From assembly GCA_945876985.1 (NCBI GenBank), contig CAMCQX010000036.1, forward strand, positions 1 to 9,841: a DNA stretch of 9,841 nucleotides, given 5' to 3'. Source of the DNA: Chitinophaga pinensis. Its GTDB lineage: Bacteria; Bacteroidota; Bacteroidia; UKL13-3. A program made the position numbers and the translations under genes. Below the pieces are notes generated by a model. The model was given only the letters and a program-made list of their open reading frames with translations, had not been told where the DNA came from and did not search any database. Of the stretch, positions 1 through 6,368 are shown one piece after another (within the stretch, counting starts at the first letter, position 1; each line of letters opens with the position of its first letter).

Positions 1-707
1 AACACTAACTCACCAGTTGCGCTGGCACGTAAGCTCCATTTGTTATGGGTTTCGGGCGTGGTAAATCCTTCCATGCCACGTTCTACAATGATTCCTTTTA
101 TTTTTCCATGTTCATTTTTAGCCCAAACCACTGCTACATCGGCATAAGGTGAATTTGAAATCCACATTTTAGCACCGTTCAGTATTACATGTTTGCCATC
201 GCCAGCAGGTTTAAAATTAGTAGTCATTCCACCTGGATCAGAACCATGGTTAGGTTCTGTTAAACCAAAGCAACCTAACATATCGCCTTTGGCTAATTTG
301 GGTAAATATTTATGTTTTTGTTCTTCGCTACCAAATTTATAAATAGGATACATCACCAAACTTCCTTGAACAGAAGCAGTAGAACGAACTCCCGAATCGC
401 AACGCTCTAACTCTTGCATCATGATTCCGTAGGTAATATAATCCATTCCGCCACAACCATATTCTATTGGTAATTGCGGAGCATAGCAACCCAAATCACC
501 TAATTGCTTTACCATAAAAAGTGGGAAAACAGCTTTTTGAGCCACGTCTTCTATAATTGGAGAAAGTTCTTTTTTAACGTAATCGCGCACTGCGCTGCGA
601 ATTAATTTATGTTCTTCACTCAATAATTCATCCAATAAATAATAATCGGGATGGTTGTAAACATCTTGCTTGTTAGCTCTTGTAAATTCTTGTGAGTTTG
701 TAGTCAT
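1..707 (-). CDS. gcdH: Glutaryl-CoA dehydrogenase-like acyl-CoA dehydrogenase, C-terminus cut by window edge
   Basis: A cytoplasmic FAD-dependent acyl-CoA dehydrogenase. The closest match I recognise is glutaryl-CoA dehydrogenase, which oxidises and decarboxylates glutaryl-CoA to crotonyl-CoA in lysine/tryptophan breakdown. The 235 visible codons start at an ATG (705-707) and read MTTNSQEFTRANKQDVYN. The helical N-terminal domain covers about residues 28-140, with SGVRSTASVQGSLVM at 105-119 and GSEEQKHKYLPKLAKG at 126-141. The FAD/substrate motif CFGLTEPNHGSDPGG is at 146-160, WISNSP at 182-187 and SLRASATG at 225-232. These stretches closely follow the mammalian enzyme as I remember it, more than short-chain acyl-CoA dehydrogenases. 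The C-terminal helical domain, where the family carries its catalytic glutamate, lies outside the window, so substrate specificity is inferred. The family is near 390 residues, so about 60% is seen. The gene is divergent from folB across 107 bases. Confidence 0.85.
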   Translation of the reverse strand, partial: MTTNSQEFTRANKQDVYNHPDYYLLDELLSEEHKLIRSAVRDYVKKELSPIIEDVAQKAVFPLFMVKQLGDLGCYAPQLPIEYGCGGMDYITYGIMMQELERCDSGVRSTASVQGSLVMYPIYKFGSEEQKHKYLPKLAKGDMLGCFGLTEPNHGSDPGGMTTNFKPAGDGKHVILNGAKMWISNSPYADVAVVWAKNEHGKIKGIIVERGMEGFTTPETHNKWSLRASATGELV

Positions 708-778
708 GGTTTTTATTTTATTTATTGGTTGCTTTGCAATTAAACGCAAACAACTAATAAAGGTTTTTTATTACGGTG

Positions 779-811
779 CGAAAGTAGTTTTTTTGTTTAT
801 TATTATAACAA
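779..811 (-). promoter_or_regulatory. Probable Bacteroidota-type promoter for the acyl-CoA dehydrogenase gene
   Basis: Read on the minus strand, TACTTTCG at 786-779 differs at one base from the Bacteroidota -7 element TAnnTTTG. It is followed by CACCG, a common downstream context in this phylum. A TTG at 811-809, 22 bases upstream, fits the -33 element and lies just before the folB start codon. Transcription would begin near 772, leaving about 65 bases of leader before the ATG at 707. I found no equally good match on the plus strand for folB. Confidence 0.4.
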
Positions 812-814
812 CCC

Positions 815-1168
815 ATGAAAGTACAAACTTGTTTAGAAAACCTTGAATTTTTTTCATACCACGGAATGTATGATTTTGAAAAGGTAAATGGTGGCAAATA
901 TAGGGTGGATATTACATTGACCGAAAATGTGGCAAATAACAAATCCTATGAGCTTATTAGTGATGTATTAGATTATGAAAAGGTTTTTGCCATAGTAAAT
1001 TCCGAAATGGAAATTCCACGAGACTTTATAGAAACTGTGGCTCATAGCATTATTACAAAACTAAAAACTGACTACAATCATTTAGAAAACATTACTGTTA
1101 AAATCACCAAATACAATCCTGCAGAAAAGTTTGATGGCGGAAATGCCAGTGTAAGTTTGAGTGTTTAG
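815..1168 (+). CDS. folB: Dihydroneopterin aldolase
   Basis: This cytoplasmic folate-pathway enzyme splits 7,8-dihydroneopterin into 6-hydroxymethyl-7,8-dihydropterin and glycolaldehyde, and usually works as an octamer. The 117-residue length is normal for FolB. The N-terminal ENLEFFSYHGMYDFEK (8-23) contains the YHG signature (15-17) and the conserved Glu22. Tyr54 sits in LDYEKVF, Glu73 in the pterin-anchoring helix FIETVAHSI, and Lys99 in VKITKYNP, the position of the catalytic lysine of the Staphylococcus aureus enzyme. The usual proline-rich turn after the lysine is here YNPAEKFDGG, close to the family pattern. The start is an ATG at 815; no Shine-Dalgarno is visible, as usual in Bacteroidota. 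It stands alone, with no other folate gene in view, divergent from the dehydrogenase and convergent with the large surface-protein gene. Confidence 0.93.
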   Translation: MKVQTCLENLEFFSYHGMYDFEKVNGGKYRVDITLTENVANNKSYELISDVLDYEKVFAIVNSEMEIPRDFIETVAHSIITKLKTDYNHLENITVKITKYNPAEKFDGGNASVSLSV

Positions 1169-1225
1169 GTGAAGGTTGGATTGTTAATTGGTTGATTGGT
1201 TTTTGAGCTTTGACAAGATATTTTG

Positions 1226-1267
1226 TAGAGACGTTTAATTAAACGTCTTTACATTGCAAACAAAAAC
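1226..1267 (+). repeat. Dispersed palindromic repeat, copy 1
   Basis: These 42 bases recur at 6314-6355 in the same orientation with one difference (G1230 versus A6318). The core ACGTTTAATTAAACGT is a perfect 16-base palindrome. In this copy the symmetry extends to 30 bases (1224-1253) with a single mismatch that becomes G-U in RNA. The asymmetric tail TTTACATTGCAAACAAAAAC is identical in both copies, which makes chance AT-rich similarity unlikely. It looks like a REP-like or miniature repeat; I cannot name a family. Confidence 0.75.
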
Positions 1268-1285
1268 TTTCAGGTTTTAAAATTA

Positions 1286-1303
1286 CGCTCGCATCTTGCG
1301 AGT
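1286..1303 (-). repeat. 18-base repeat, copy 1 (inverted relative to copy 2)
   Basis: Read on the minus strand this is ACTCGCAAGATGCGAGCG. It recurs on the plus strand at 6286-6303 with one difference (ACTCGCAAGATGCAAGCG). Both copies lie close to the 42-base palindromic repeat, 18 bases after it here and 10 bases before it in the second spacer, so the two elements may belong to one repeat family. Confidence 0.55.
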
Positions 1304-1313
1304 TTGAGTTTAT
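1288..1313 (+). terminator. Possible terminator for folB
   Basis: CTCGCA (1288-1293) and TGCGAG (1297-1302) form a six-pair GC-rich stem with a TCT loop. TTTGAGTTTATTT follows, an interrupted T-rich run. It lies 120 bases after the folB stop, and the T-tract is weak. The palindrome at 1224-1253 also lies between folB and this hairpin and could pause or stop polymerase instead. Confidence 0.3.
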
Positions 1314-1381
1314 TTAGCGTAAAACTTAACCATATATACTTTTTCAAAATCCACTTTTTTCTTCTTTCTTTTTCCATTGCT

Positions 1382-1406
1382 GAAAAAGAAATCCTGCCTT
1401 GCAGGA
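1382..1406 (-). terminator. Intrinsic terminator-like hairpin on the minus strand
   Basis: Read on the minus strand, TCCTGC, loop AAG and GCAGGA form a six-pair stem (1406-1401 with 1397-1392), followed at once by TTTCTTTTTC (1391-1382). This is the best intrinsic terminator shape in the window. It lies about 180 bases beyond the stop of the T9SS protein gene and directly after the GC-rich block. It could therefore end either a long 3' untranslated region or a separate small RNA. The T-tract can also pair with a downstream A-tract (GAAAAAGAAA, minus strand of 1365-1374), giving an alternative ten-pair hairpin. Confidence 0.5.
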
Positions 1407-1408
1407 CT

Positions 1409-1500
1409 AGACAATAAAAAGCTACCCTCCCACATGGCTTGAGGCACGGCCCGCTTTTCCGATGTGTCGGAAGTCTGCCCCACGCTCGCCACAATACGTG
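1409..1500 (-). other. GC-rich structured block, candidate small RNA or dispersed repeat
   Basis: From 1391 to 1500, 62 of 110 bases are G or C (46 of 70 in 1421-1490), a sharp island within very AT-rich spacer DNA. On the minus strand TTCCGA, loop CACA and TCGGAA form a six-pair hairpin (1472-1457). It is enclosed by TGGGGCA (1482-1476) pairing with TGCCTCA (1446-1440). The one non-Watson-Crick position is G-U if the minus strand is transcribed but A-C if the plus strand is. The block runs straight into the terminator-like hairpin at 1382-1406. Reading frames across it look non-protein-like. No known RNA family is recognised. Confidence 0.4.
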
Positions 1501-1503
1501 CAT

Positions 1504-1529
1504 TATTTAAAGGTACAAGCATGTTTTTA
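1504..1529 (+). repeat. AT-rich repeat ending in GCATGTTTTTA, copy 1
   Basis: These 26 bases align with 6241-6267 with two substitutions and one missing base; both begin TATTTAAA and end AAGCATGTTTTTA. A shorter third match, AGCATGTTTTT, is at 1558-1568. The element is AT-rich, so on its own it is weak. It is notable because it is the third element shared by the two spacers around the T9SS gene. In this copy ATGTTTT (1521-1527) and AAAACAT (1531-1537) also form a small hairpin. Confidence 0.4.
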
Positions 1530-1584
1530 CAAAACATTTGCTCTTAAATATTATGATAGCATGTTTTTTATAATAACGGAAGTT

Positions 1585-4500
1585 TTATTCTCCTATTACC
1601 ACAAACGATTTCCTTGAAGTAACCCCATCTTTTTTGCCAATAATAATACTAAAGGTTCCAGCATGTAAATGCATCTGTGAAATAGAAATAGTATCCTCAT
1701 TGCCATTTAATTTATAAGATGTTTCATAAACAATTCTGCCTAACATATCTACTATGGTAATTGTACCGTTTTTATCAGCTGTGTTTTTTAGTTGAATAGT
1801 AAAATTACCATGATTAGGATTTGGATAAATAGAAATTTGTTGGTCATTAAATATTGGATTATTAATACCTACAGTAGCACTTTGGCCTACATATAAATTT
1901 TTAGTAATTGTACCTGCTGTAACAGTTACCAATGCATTCCTGAAAAGTCCAGTATTGTTAATTGAATTTATTACGTTAAAGTTACCATTTCCACTACCAC
2001 TAACAGTACTTACTCCACACCAACTTTGGTTACTACTAACTGTCCAACTTCTATTACTACTTACTTGAACAGTATTTAAACTTGCACCAAATGAGGTATT
2101 GATTGAGTCTTTATCCAATGATAATACATCGGCAGTTGTAAAGCTATCTTGATTTATTGTAAGTGTTTTAGTAATTAAACCTGCTGTAAAGGTTATTAAA
2201 GCAGTACGTGGAAGTCCTGTATTAGCAGCTACCGTTATATTTATACTATCATTTCCTATACCTGCATTTTTATTAAGTGTAACCCACGATTGATTTGAAG
2301 TTACTGCCCAACTTCTGTTGCTAGTTATAGCTACTTTATTACTTCCAATTAATGATGTATAAGATAAAGATTGTGGGTTAATTTGCAATGCATCAGCTGG
2401 TCCAACTTCTGATTTAAAATTATAAGGTAAGGACCATTGAACCAAAGAAAGTGTAGTATCTGCCAACAACCTAAATCCAGCAGCAACAGCTAGGTTTAAG
2501 TCAAAGTTGTTTCTTGGTGCTCCATAACTATAGTCAATTACAAAGTCCATGGCTGGTTTTGTGTTAACTGAACTTGTATCAATTGAAGTCGGTTTTCCAA
2601 AAGCTAAATTCCACCAGGTATTATTCATTACCGTATCATTTACACCTTTAATATTGTTCCAAATATTTACTCCTGTAAAATTGTTATTGTTCAATAATGT
2701 TCCTTTTACATATTGTGCATTTTTATCCGATACATTATTTAGCCATGGATAAAACTCAATGGCTTCGCCTAATTCACAGGTATCATTATTGTTTCCATGA
2801 CTATCTGGGTTATTATCATCGTCTATGGTTAAAGCAGTATTTGGAGAATAATTTAAAGGTGCTATAGGAATTGATAAACAACCAGTGCTAAATTGAGTTG
2901 CACTTTCTTCCACAACAAAATCTAAATATAAATTACTTCCTTTTGGGGTAGTAGGATTTATATATACCTCAAACTCATCACCTGACCAAACTTTACCATT
3001 ATAGGCTATATTGTTTAATGCTGCGATGCTATCCGTAATTGTTACATATGGACTATTACTCCTTACTTTACAAAATCCATTAACAATAGATTGTCCATTT
3101 AATTTGCTATTTTTACTTTGAATTTTAAACCTAAAATATTTACCTGCATCGGCATAATTTTTAGGATTATTTGAATTTGGATTAATACTTAGTGGCAAAT
3201 CATAATTATAATATTGGCTAAAATTTGCAACACTGCTTTGGTCAAGCATGGCTATATTAGTGATGGGTACTTGCGTATTTACATTTGGAGTATTTAACAC
3301 CTTAATACTTTTGGCAATACTACAGTTGTTGGAATCTGTAGCTGTAACTTGATAAGTATCTTCCTTTAAACCAGAAGCAATAGGTGTATTCTGACTATTA
3401 GCATTTGACCCCCACAAATAAGTATATGGTGAAGTTCCATTTGTTACCAATATACTTGCGGTTCCATTTCCATTTGCACTACAAATATTACTTTTTGTTG
3501 TTGATGTAGTTGCAATCAGTTGAGTAACTGAAATGTTTTTTGTAAGTGAATCCTTACATCCATTATTACTTTCTTCAATTAATTTTACACTGTAAGCTCC
3601 AGGAATTGTAAACACTTTGTTAAAGCTAAAATTTGAAGAGGAATCAATACTGCTTAATTTCCATAACCTTTTAGCAATATTACCGCTTGAAATGATGGAA
3701 GTATCATTGAATAAGAAGCTATTATTACTTAAACATTGATTCACATTATTAATACTAAATCCAACAATTGGTTTAGGATTAACTGTAATTGATTTTATTA
3801 TTGAATCTTTACATCCATAATCACTTGTTGCAAGTAGTTTTATATTGTAAGTATTTTCAGTTAAATAAACTTTACTTGGATTTGAAAGCAAAGTGGTATC
3901 ATTATTTCCTGTACCTAAATTCCATTTTCTTGAATAAGTTCCTGAACTAATAGATGAAGTATCGTTAAATAAAAAATTATTTCCATTTATACATTGAATT
4001 GGATTATTAGTTGTAAATCCAACAGTTGGTTTGGGGTATACAGTGACAGTTTTTGTAATAGAATCTTTGCATCCCCAATTGGTAGTTGCTACTAATTTTA
4101 TATCTACCAATCCACTGGAATTGTAGGCAATAAAAGGATTTGCAATGTTAGAACTATCTCCATTTCCTAAATACCATTTTCTACTATGAGAACCGTTTAA
4201 AACAGTCGTACTGTCTATAAAATTAAAGTTATTATCATATTCACAAATATTTAATTTATTAGTTGTAAATCCGACAATTGGTTTTTGAAAAACAGTTAAA
4301 TATTTAGCATTTGAAGTATCTGAACATGCTGAATTACTTAAGATGGCTCTGTATGTTAATGATGAATCAGCAAATAAACTATCATTTGTAGCCCCATCTA
4401 TTATTAAATTATTTCTTAACCATTTAATATTAAAATTTGAATCATTAGGTAAAACGGTAAATAGTGCTAATTTACCTTTACAAAAAGAATCTCTATTACA

Positions 4501-6093
4501 ACTTATAGTTGGCGTATTGAAACCAGGAACTATTATTATAGAGAATGGTGAGCTATTAACTAATGAATCCGAACTACATTTTATTCTAATTTTATAGTTT
4601 TTATTTATTAGTAAACCACTCGGTATAATTATTGAAACAGAACCAATAGATGAACTATCGGTTTTGGTTCCTATAACAATAGGTGAGGCAAAAGAACCAG
4701 TGGTGTCAGAAAGTTCAATTCTAAAAATATTACCAAATGGTAATTTCTTTTCTTCGATTTTGTAACTGACACTTGAATTCTGAATTTTGTTAGAACAAAA
4801 TTGTTTTTTATTGGTAGTGTCAATCATTATGTAATTGTCAACATAAATTTTATCTCCAAAATTAAATGAATCGGGAAAAATAGTTGTTCTATTTTTTTTA
4901 TCTGTTGTTTTTACCCAATAAGAAATAGTACATCCAGCTGCGTTTGTTGGTGGTATTTGGGCCACAAAATAATTTGGAGAGTTAGGAACAAATGTTAAAC
5001 TTAATGAATCAATTATATTTGCTATTGAGTTTTTAAAATAAATCTTACTAACCGCTAAAGTAGTATCACAAACCGTAATTCCAAAAACCAATTTTGTAGT
5101 ATCGCTTGATTTTACAATAGAAGGATTACCATTATTGTTAATTTTATAAATTGATGGAGGTCCAGCAAGACAAGTTTTGTAATCGCCTGGATAAATAGGA
5201 GCAATACCATAACGAGCAGCACCACTAACAGCATACTCTGTAACTACACCTTGAATAAAATCTAAACGGGTACCTATTGCTGGTGCAACAAATCTGTTTG
5301 GATTAGTAACATTTAAACCAGTTGAATCGCCTAAACCATCTCTTCTATAATACGCAGAAAAATCTCTAATTTCAATTACATTACCGTTGTCGTCAATTAC
5401 ACTCCAAGCAGTTCTATTTGTGTTACCTGAAATGGTATTAATAACACTATAAACAGTTACGTTTCTTAAACGAACCAATGTTCCTTCGTACTGTTCACCA
5501 GTTAATTTTTGTGCAATTCTTGATGATGAATTTGGATTTCCAAGCATCAGTTTATCTGCAGTAATTTCACTGTAAACTAAAGTATCAGGAGTTAAACTAA
5601 CTTGTTCTACACTATTTCCCCAATTAACATTATTTCTAATTAAATATACTTGAGTTTCTCCTTGAAAATCTCTGATTACTCCAGTTACTCTAACTTTATA
5701 ACCAACTACCATATTATCATAAAATTTGGTTTCTGTATTTAAAGTAGCTAAATTAGTTCCTGTTCCTGAAGGTTCGCACATCACTAAAGCGCCACTCCAA
5801 GGTCCACCACCTTTGCGTTGAATATAGGCTGCTTTTCTACTAATTGAAAGACCATAGGATTTAGGATTACTTACTACAATTCCTTCAAAACGAACGGTAT
5901 CACGATAAATAGTATCTTTAAACGTAGGATTTACATAATCTGGTAATGTATTAGTAGTATTACTTAATTTACCATAATTTACAAATTGAACTGAATCAAT
6001 CGGAATAATTGGATATGGATTTTGAGCAAATAGAGAAATATTAGGAAAATAAAAAGTTATTAATAAATAAATAAAATTTGTAAATTTTTTCAT
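1585..6093 (-). CDS. Large multidomain surface protein secreted by T9SS (OB-like, Ig, PKD x3, SprB-like, BACON x2, sorting domain)
   Basis: A 1502-residue secreted or cell-surface protein of unknown function. I start it at the ATG at 6093 (MKKFTNFIYLLITFYFPNIS), an ideal signal peptide with cleavage near Ala23-Gln24. The frame is open two codons upstream to a TTG, which is less likely. About 64-155 and 200-308 look like paired OB-fold domains of the kind found beside extracellular nucleases (VEGT/FEGI strand, GYKVRVTGV, final IAPIYPGDYKT). About 518-601 is Ig-like. Three PKD repeats follow (603-685, 688-773, 775-856), each ending in GCKDS plus a valine-rich strand, then a SprB-like repeat (858-934). 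An acidic loop IDDDNNPDSHGNNNDTCELG (1090-1109) resembles calcium-type loops before CARDB-like domains. Two BACON domains follow (1237-1316, 1323-1405; SNRSWAVTSNQSW and SNRSWTVSSNQSW). A type A T9SS sorting domain (1418-1502; ISIYPNPNHGNFTI, DMLGRIVY) ends the protein. No catalytic domain is visible, so adhesion or polymer binding is the likeliest role (inference). Confidence 0.9.
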   Translation of the reverse strand: MKKFTNFIYLLITFYFPNISLFAQNPYPIIPIDSVQFVNYGKLSNTTNTLPDYVNPTFKDTIYRDTVRFEGIVVSNPKSYGLSISRKAAYIQRKGGGPWSGALVMCEPSGTGTNLATLNTETKFYDNMVVGYKVRVTGVIRDFQGETQVYLIRNNVNWGNSVEQVSLTPDTLVYSEITADKLMLGNPNSSSRIAQKLTGEQYEGTLVRLRNVTVYSVINTISGNTNRTAWSVIDDNGNVIEIRDFSAYYRRDGLGDSTGLNVTNPNRFVAPAIGTRLDFIQGVVTEYAVSGAARYGIAPIYPGDYKTCLAGPPSIYKINNNGNPSIVKSSDTTKLVFGITVCDTTLAVSKIYFKNSIANIIDSLSLTFVPNSPNYFVAQIPPTNAAGCTISYWVKTTDKKNRTTIFPDSFNFGDKIYVDNYIMIDTTNKKQFCSNKIQNSSVSYKIEEKKLPFGNIFRIELSDTTGSFASPIVIGTKTDSSSIGSVSIIIPSGLLINKNYKIRIKCSSDSLVNSSPFSIIIVPGFNTPTISCNRDSFCKGKLALFTVLPNDSNFNIKWLRNNLIIDGATNDSLFADSSLTYRAILSNSACSDTSNAKYLTVFQKPIVGFTTNKLNICEYDNNFNFIDSTTVLNGSHSRKWYLGNGDSSNIANPFIAYNSSGLVDIKLVATTNWGCKDSITKTVTVYPKPTVGFTTNNPIQCINGNNFLFNDTSSISSGTYSRKWNLGTGNNDTTLLSNPSKVYLTENTYNIKLLATSDYGCKDSIIKSITVNPKPIVGFSINNVNQCLSNNSFLFNDTSIISSGNIAKRLWKLSSIDSSSNFSFNKVFTIPGAYSVKLIEESNNGCKDSLTKNISVTQLIATTSTTKSNICSANGNGTASILVTNGTSPYTYLWGSNANSQNTPIASGLKEDTYQVTATDSNNCSIAKSIKVLNTPNVNTQVPITNIAMLDQSSVANFSQYYNYDLPLSINPNSNNPKNYADAGKYFRFKIQSKNSKLNGQSIVNGFCKVRSNSPYVTITDSIAALNNIAYNGKVWSGDEFEVYINPTTPKGSNLYLDFVVEESATQFSTGCLSIPIAPLNYSPNTALTIDDDNNPDSHGNNNDTCELGEAIEFYPWLNNVSDKNAQYVKGTLLNNNNFTGVNIWNNIKGVNDTVMNNTWWNLAFGKPTSIDTSSVNTKPAMDFVIDYSYGAPRNNFDLNLAVAAGFRLLADTTLSLVQWSLPYNFKSEVGPADALQINPQSLSYTSLIGSNKVAITSNRSWAVTSNQSWVTLNKNAGIGNDSINITVAANTGLPRTALITFTAGLITKTLTINQDSFTTADVLSLDKDSINTSFGASLNTVQVSSNRSWTVSSNQSWCGVSTVSGSGNGNFNVINSINNTGLFRNALVTVTAGTITKNLYVGQSATVGINNPIFNDQQISIYPNPNHGNFTIQLKNTADKNGTITIVDMLGRIVYETSYKLNGNEDTISISQMHLHAGTFSIIIGKKDGVTSRKSFVVIGE

Positions 6094-6148
6094 ATGCAAT
6101 AGAGTTTAATATTTTAAATTAATAATATAATTTTTAAAAAATTCAATT

Positions 6149-6156
6149 CAAACATA
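6149..6156 (-). promoter_or_regulatory. -7 element for the T9SS surface-protein gene
   Basis: On the minus strand TATGTTTG (6156-6149) matches the Bacteroidota -7 consensus TAnnTTTG exactly. It sits 55 bases before the ATG at 6093, giving a leader of about 50 bases that is almost pure A/T. No TTG is present at the usual -33 distance; a related TATGTTTA lies about 22 bases upstream. The gene therefore probably has its own promoter and does not depend on read-through from the barrel-protein gene. Confidence 0.4.
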
Positions 6157-6240
6157 GTTAAATAATAGAATTTTATAAACATAACATTTCTCAACAACAA
6201 AAATATACCATAAGAGCGACAGTGAATGACGAACTAAAAT

Positions 6241-6267
6241 TATTTAAAAGTAAAAAGCATGTTTTTA
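6241..6267 (+). repeat. AT-rich repeat ending in GCATGTTTTTA, copy 2
   Basis: This is the partner of 1504-1529, in the same orientation, with two substitutions and one extra base. It lies in the 275-base spacer (6094-6368) between the T9SS gene and the DUF5686 gene. That spacer otherwise holds the T9SS gene promoter and the two other repeats. Confidence 0.4.
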
Positions 6268-6285
6268 TTCTCTCTCTCAATTATC

Positions 6286-6303
6286 ACTCGCAAGATGCAA
6301 GCG
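6286..6303 (+). repeat. 18-base repeat, copy 2, part of a hairpin
   Basis: ACTCGCAAGATGCAAGCG is the partner of the minus-strand element at 1286-1303. Here ACTCGC (6286-6291) pairs with GCGAGT (6301-6306) around a nine-base loop. The hairpin lies 63 bases past the stop of the DUF5686 gene, which is read towards it, but no T-tract follows on the minus strand, so a terminator role is weak. Confidence 0.5.
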
Positions 6304-6313
6304 AGTAAGTGAA

Positions 6314-6355
6314 TAGAAACGTTTAATTAAACGTCTTTACATTGCAAACAAAAAC
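6314..6355 (+). repeat. Dispersed palindromic repeat, copy 2
   Basis: This is the second copy of the element at 1226-1267, with 41 of 42 bases identical and the same orientation. Its left palindrome arm has decayed: only the 16-base core ACGTTTAATTAAACGT and the asymmetric tail are intact. It begins 13 bases beyond the stop codon of the DUF5686 gene, so it would be transcribed as part of that gene's 3' end. Confidence 0.75.
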
Positions 6356-6368
6356 CTAAGAGATATTA

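Larger units (their letters stand above)
1169..1584. other. Gene-free spacer between convergent folB and the T9SS protein gene
   Basis: These 416 bases contain no convincing gene. From left to right they hold a short direct repeat (ATTGGTTG then ATTGGTTT, 1187-1202), a long AT-rich palindrome with a tail that recurs at 6314-6355, a small GC hairpin (1288-1302) and a T/A-rich stretch. A GC-rich structured block ending in a minus-strand terminator-like hairpin (about 1382-1500) follows, and then repeats of AGCATGTTTTT near 1518 and 1558. Both flanking genes are transcribed towards this region, so it must stop transcription from both sides. Confidence 0.7.

Noticed and set aside
787..797. Possible plus-strand -7 element for folB (TAGTTTTTTTG)
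   Set aside because: The spacing between TA and TTTG is four bases instead of two and no TTG lies at the -33 distance, so it is not distinguishable from T-rich background.
754..942. Minus-strand 62-codon reading frame
   Set aside because: It lies opposite folB and its upstream spacer, and has no protein-like features; folB is certain from its active-site residues.
1224..1253. Palindrome as a transcription-factor operator for the neighbouring genes
   Set aside because: It lies at the 3' ends of genes in both copies, not in promoters, and its tail is conserved too, which fits a dispersed repeat better than an operator.
1310..1537. Minus-strand 75-codon reading frame across the GC-rich block
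   Set aside because: It overlaps the terminator-like hairpin and a purine-rich low-complexity tail (KRKKKK), has no start context, and a second overlapping frame (1270-1503) is equally open. The RNA-like stems explain the sequence better than a protein.
2549..4597. Plus-strand frames at 2549-2752 and 4343-4597
   Set aside because: Both are antisense to the T9SS protein, whose domains run continuously through these positions.
6091..6099. TTG at 6099 as the start of the T9SS protein (adds Met-His)
   Set aside because: The ATG two codons downstream gives a standard MKK signal peptide and is the normal start codon; nothing supports the TTG.
1226..6355. Composite transposon or insertion sequence bounded by the 42-base repeats
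   Set aside because: The repeats are direct, there is no transposase or integrase between them, and no target-site duplication can be seen; only a repeat-flanked gene is supported.
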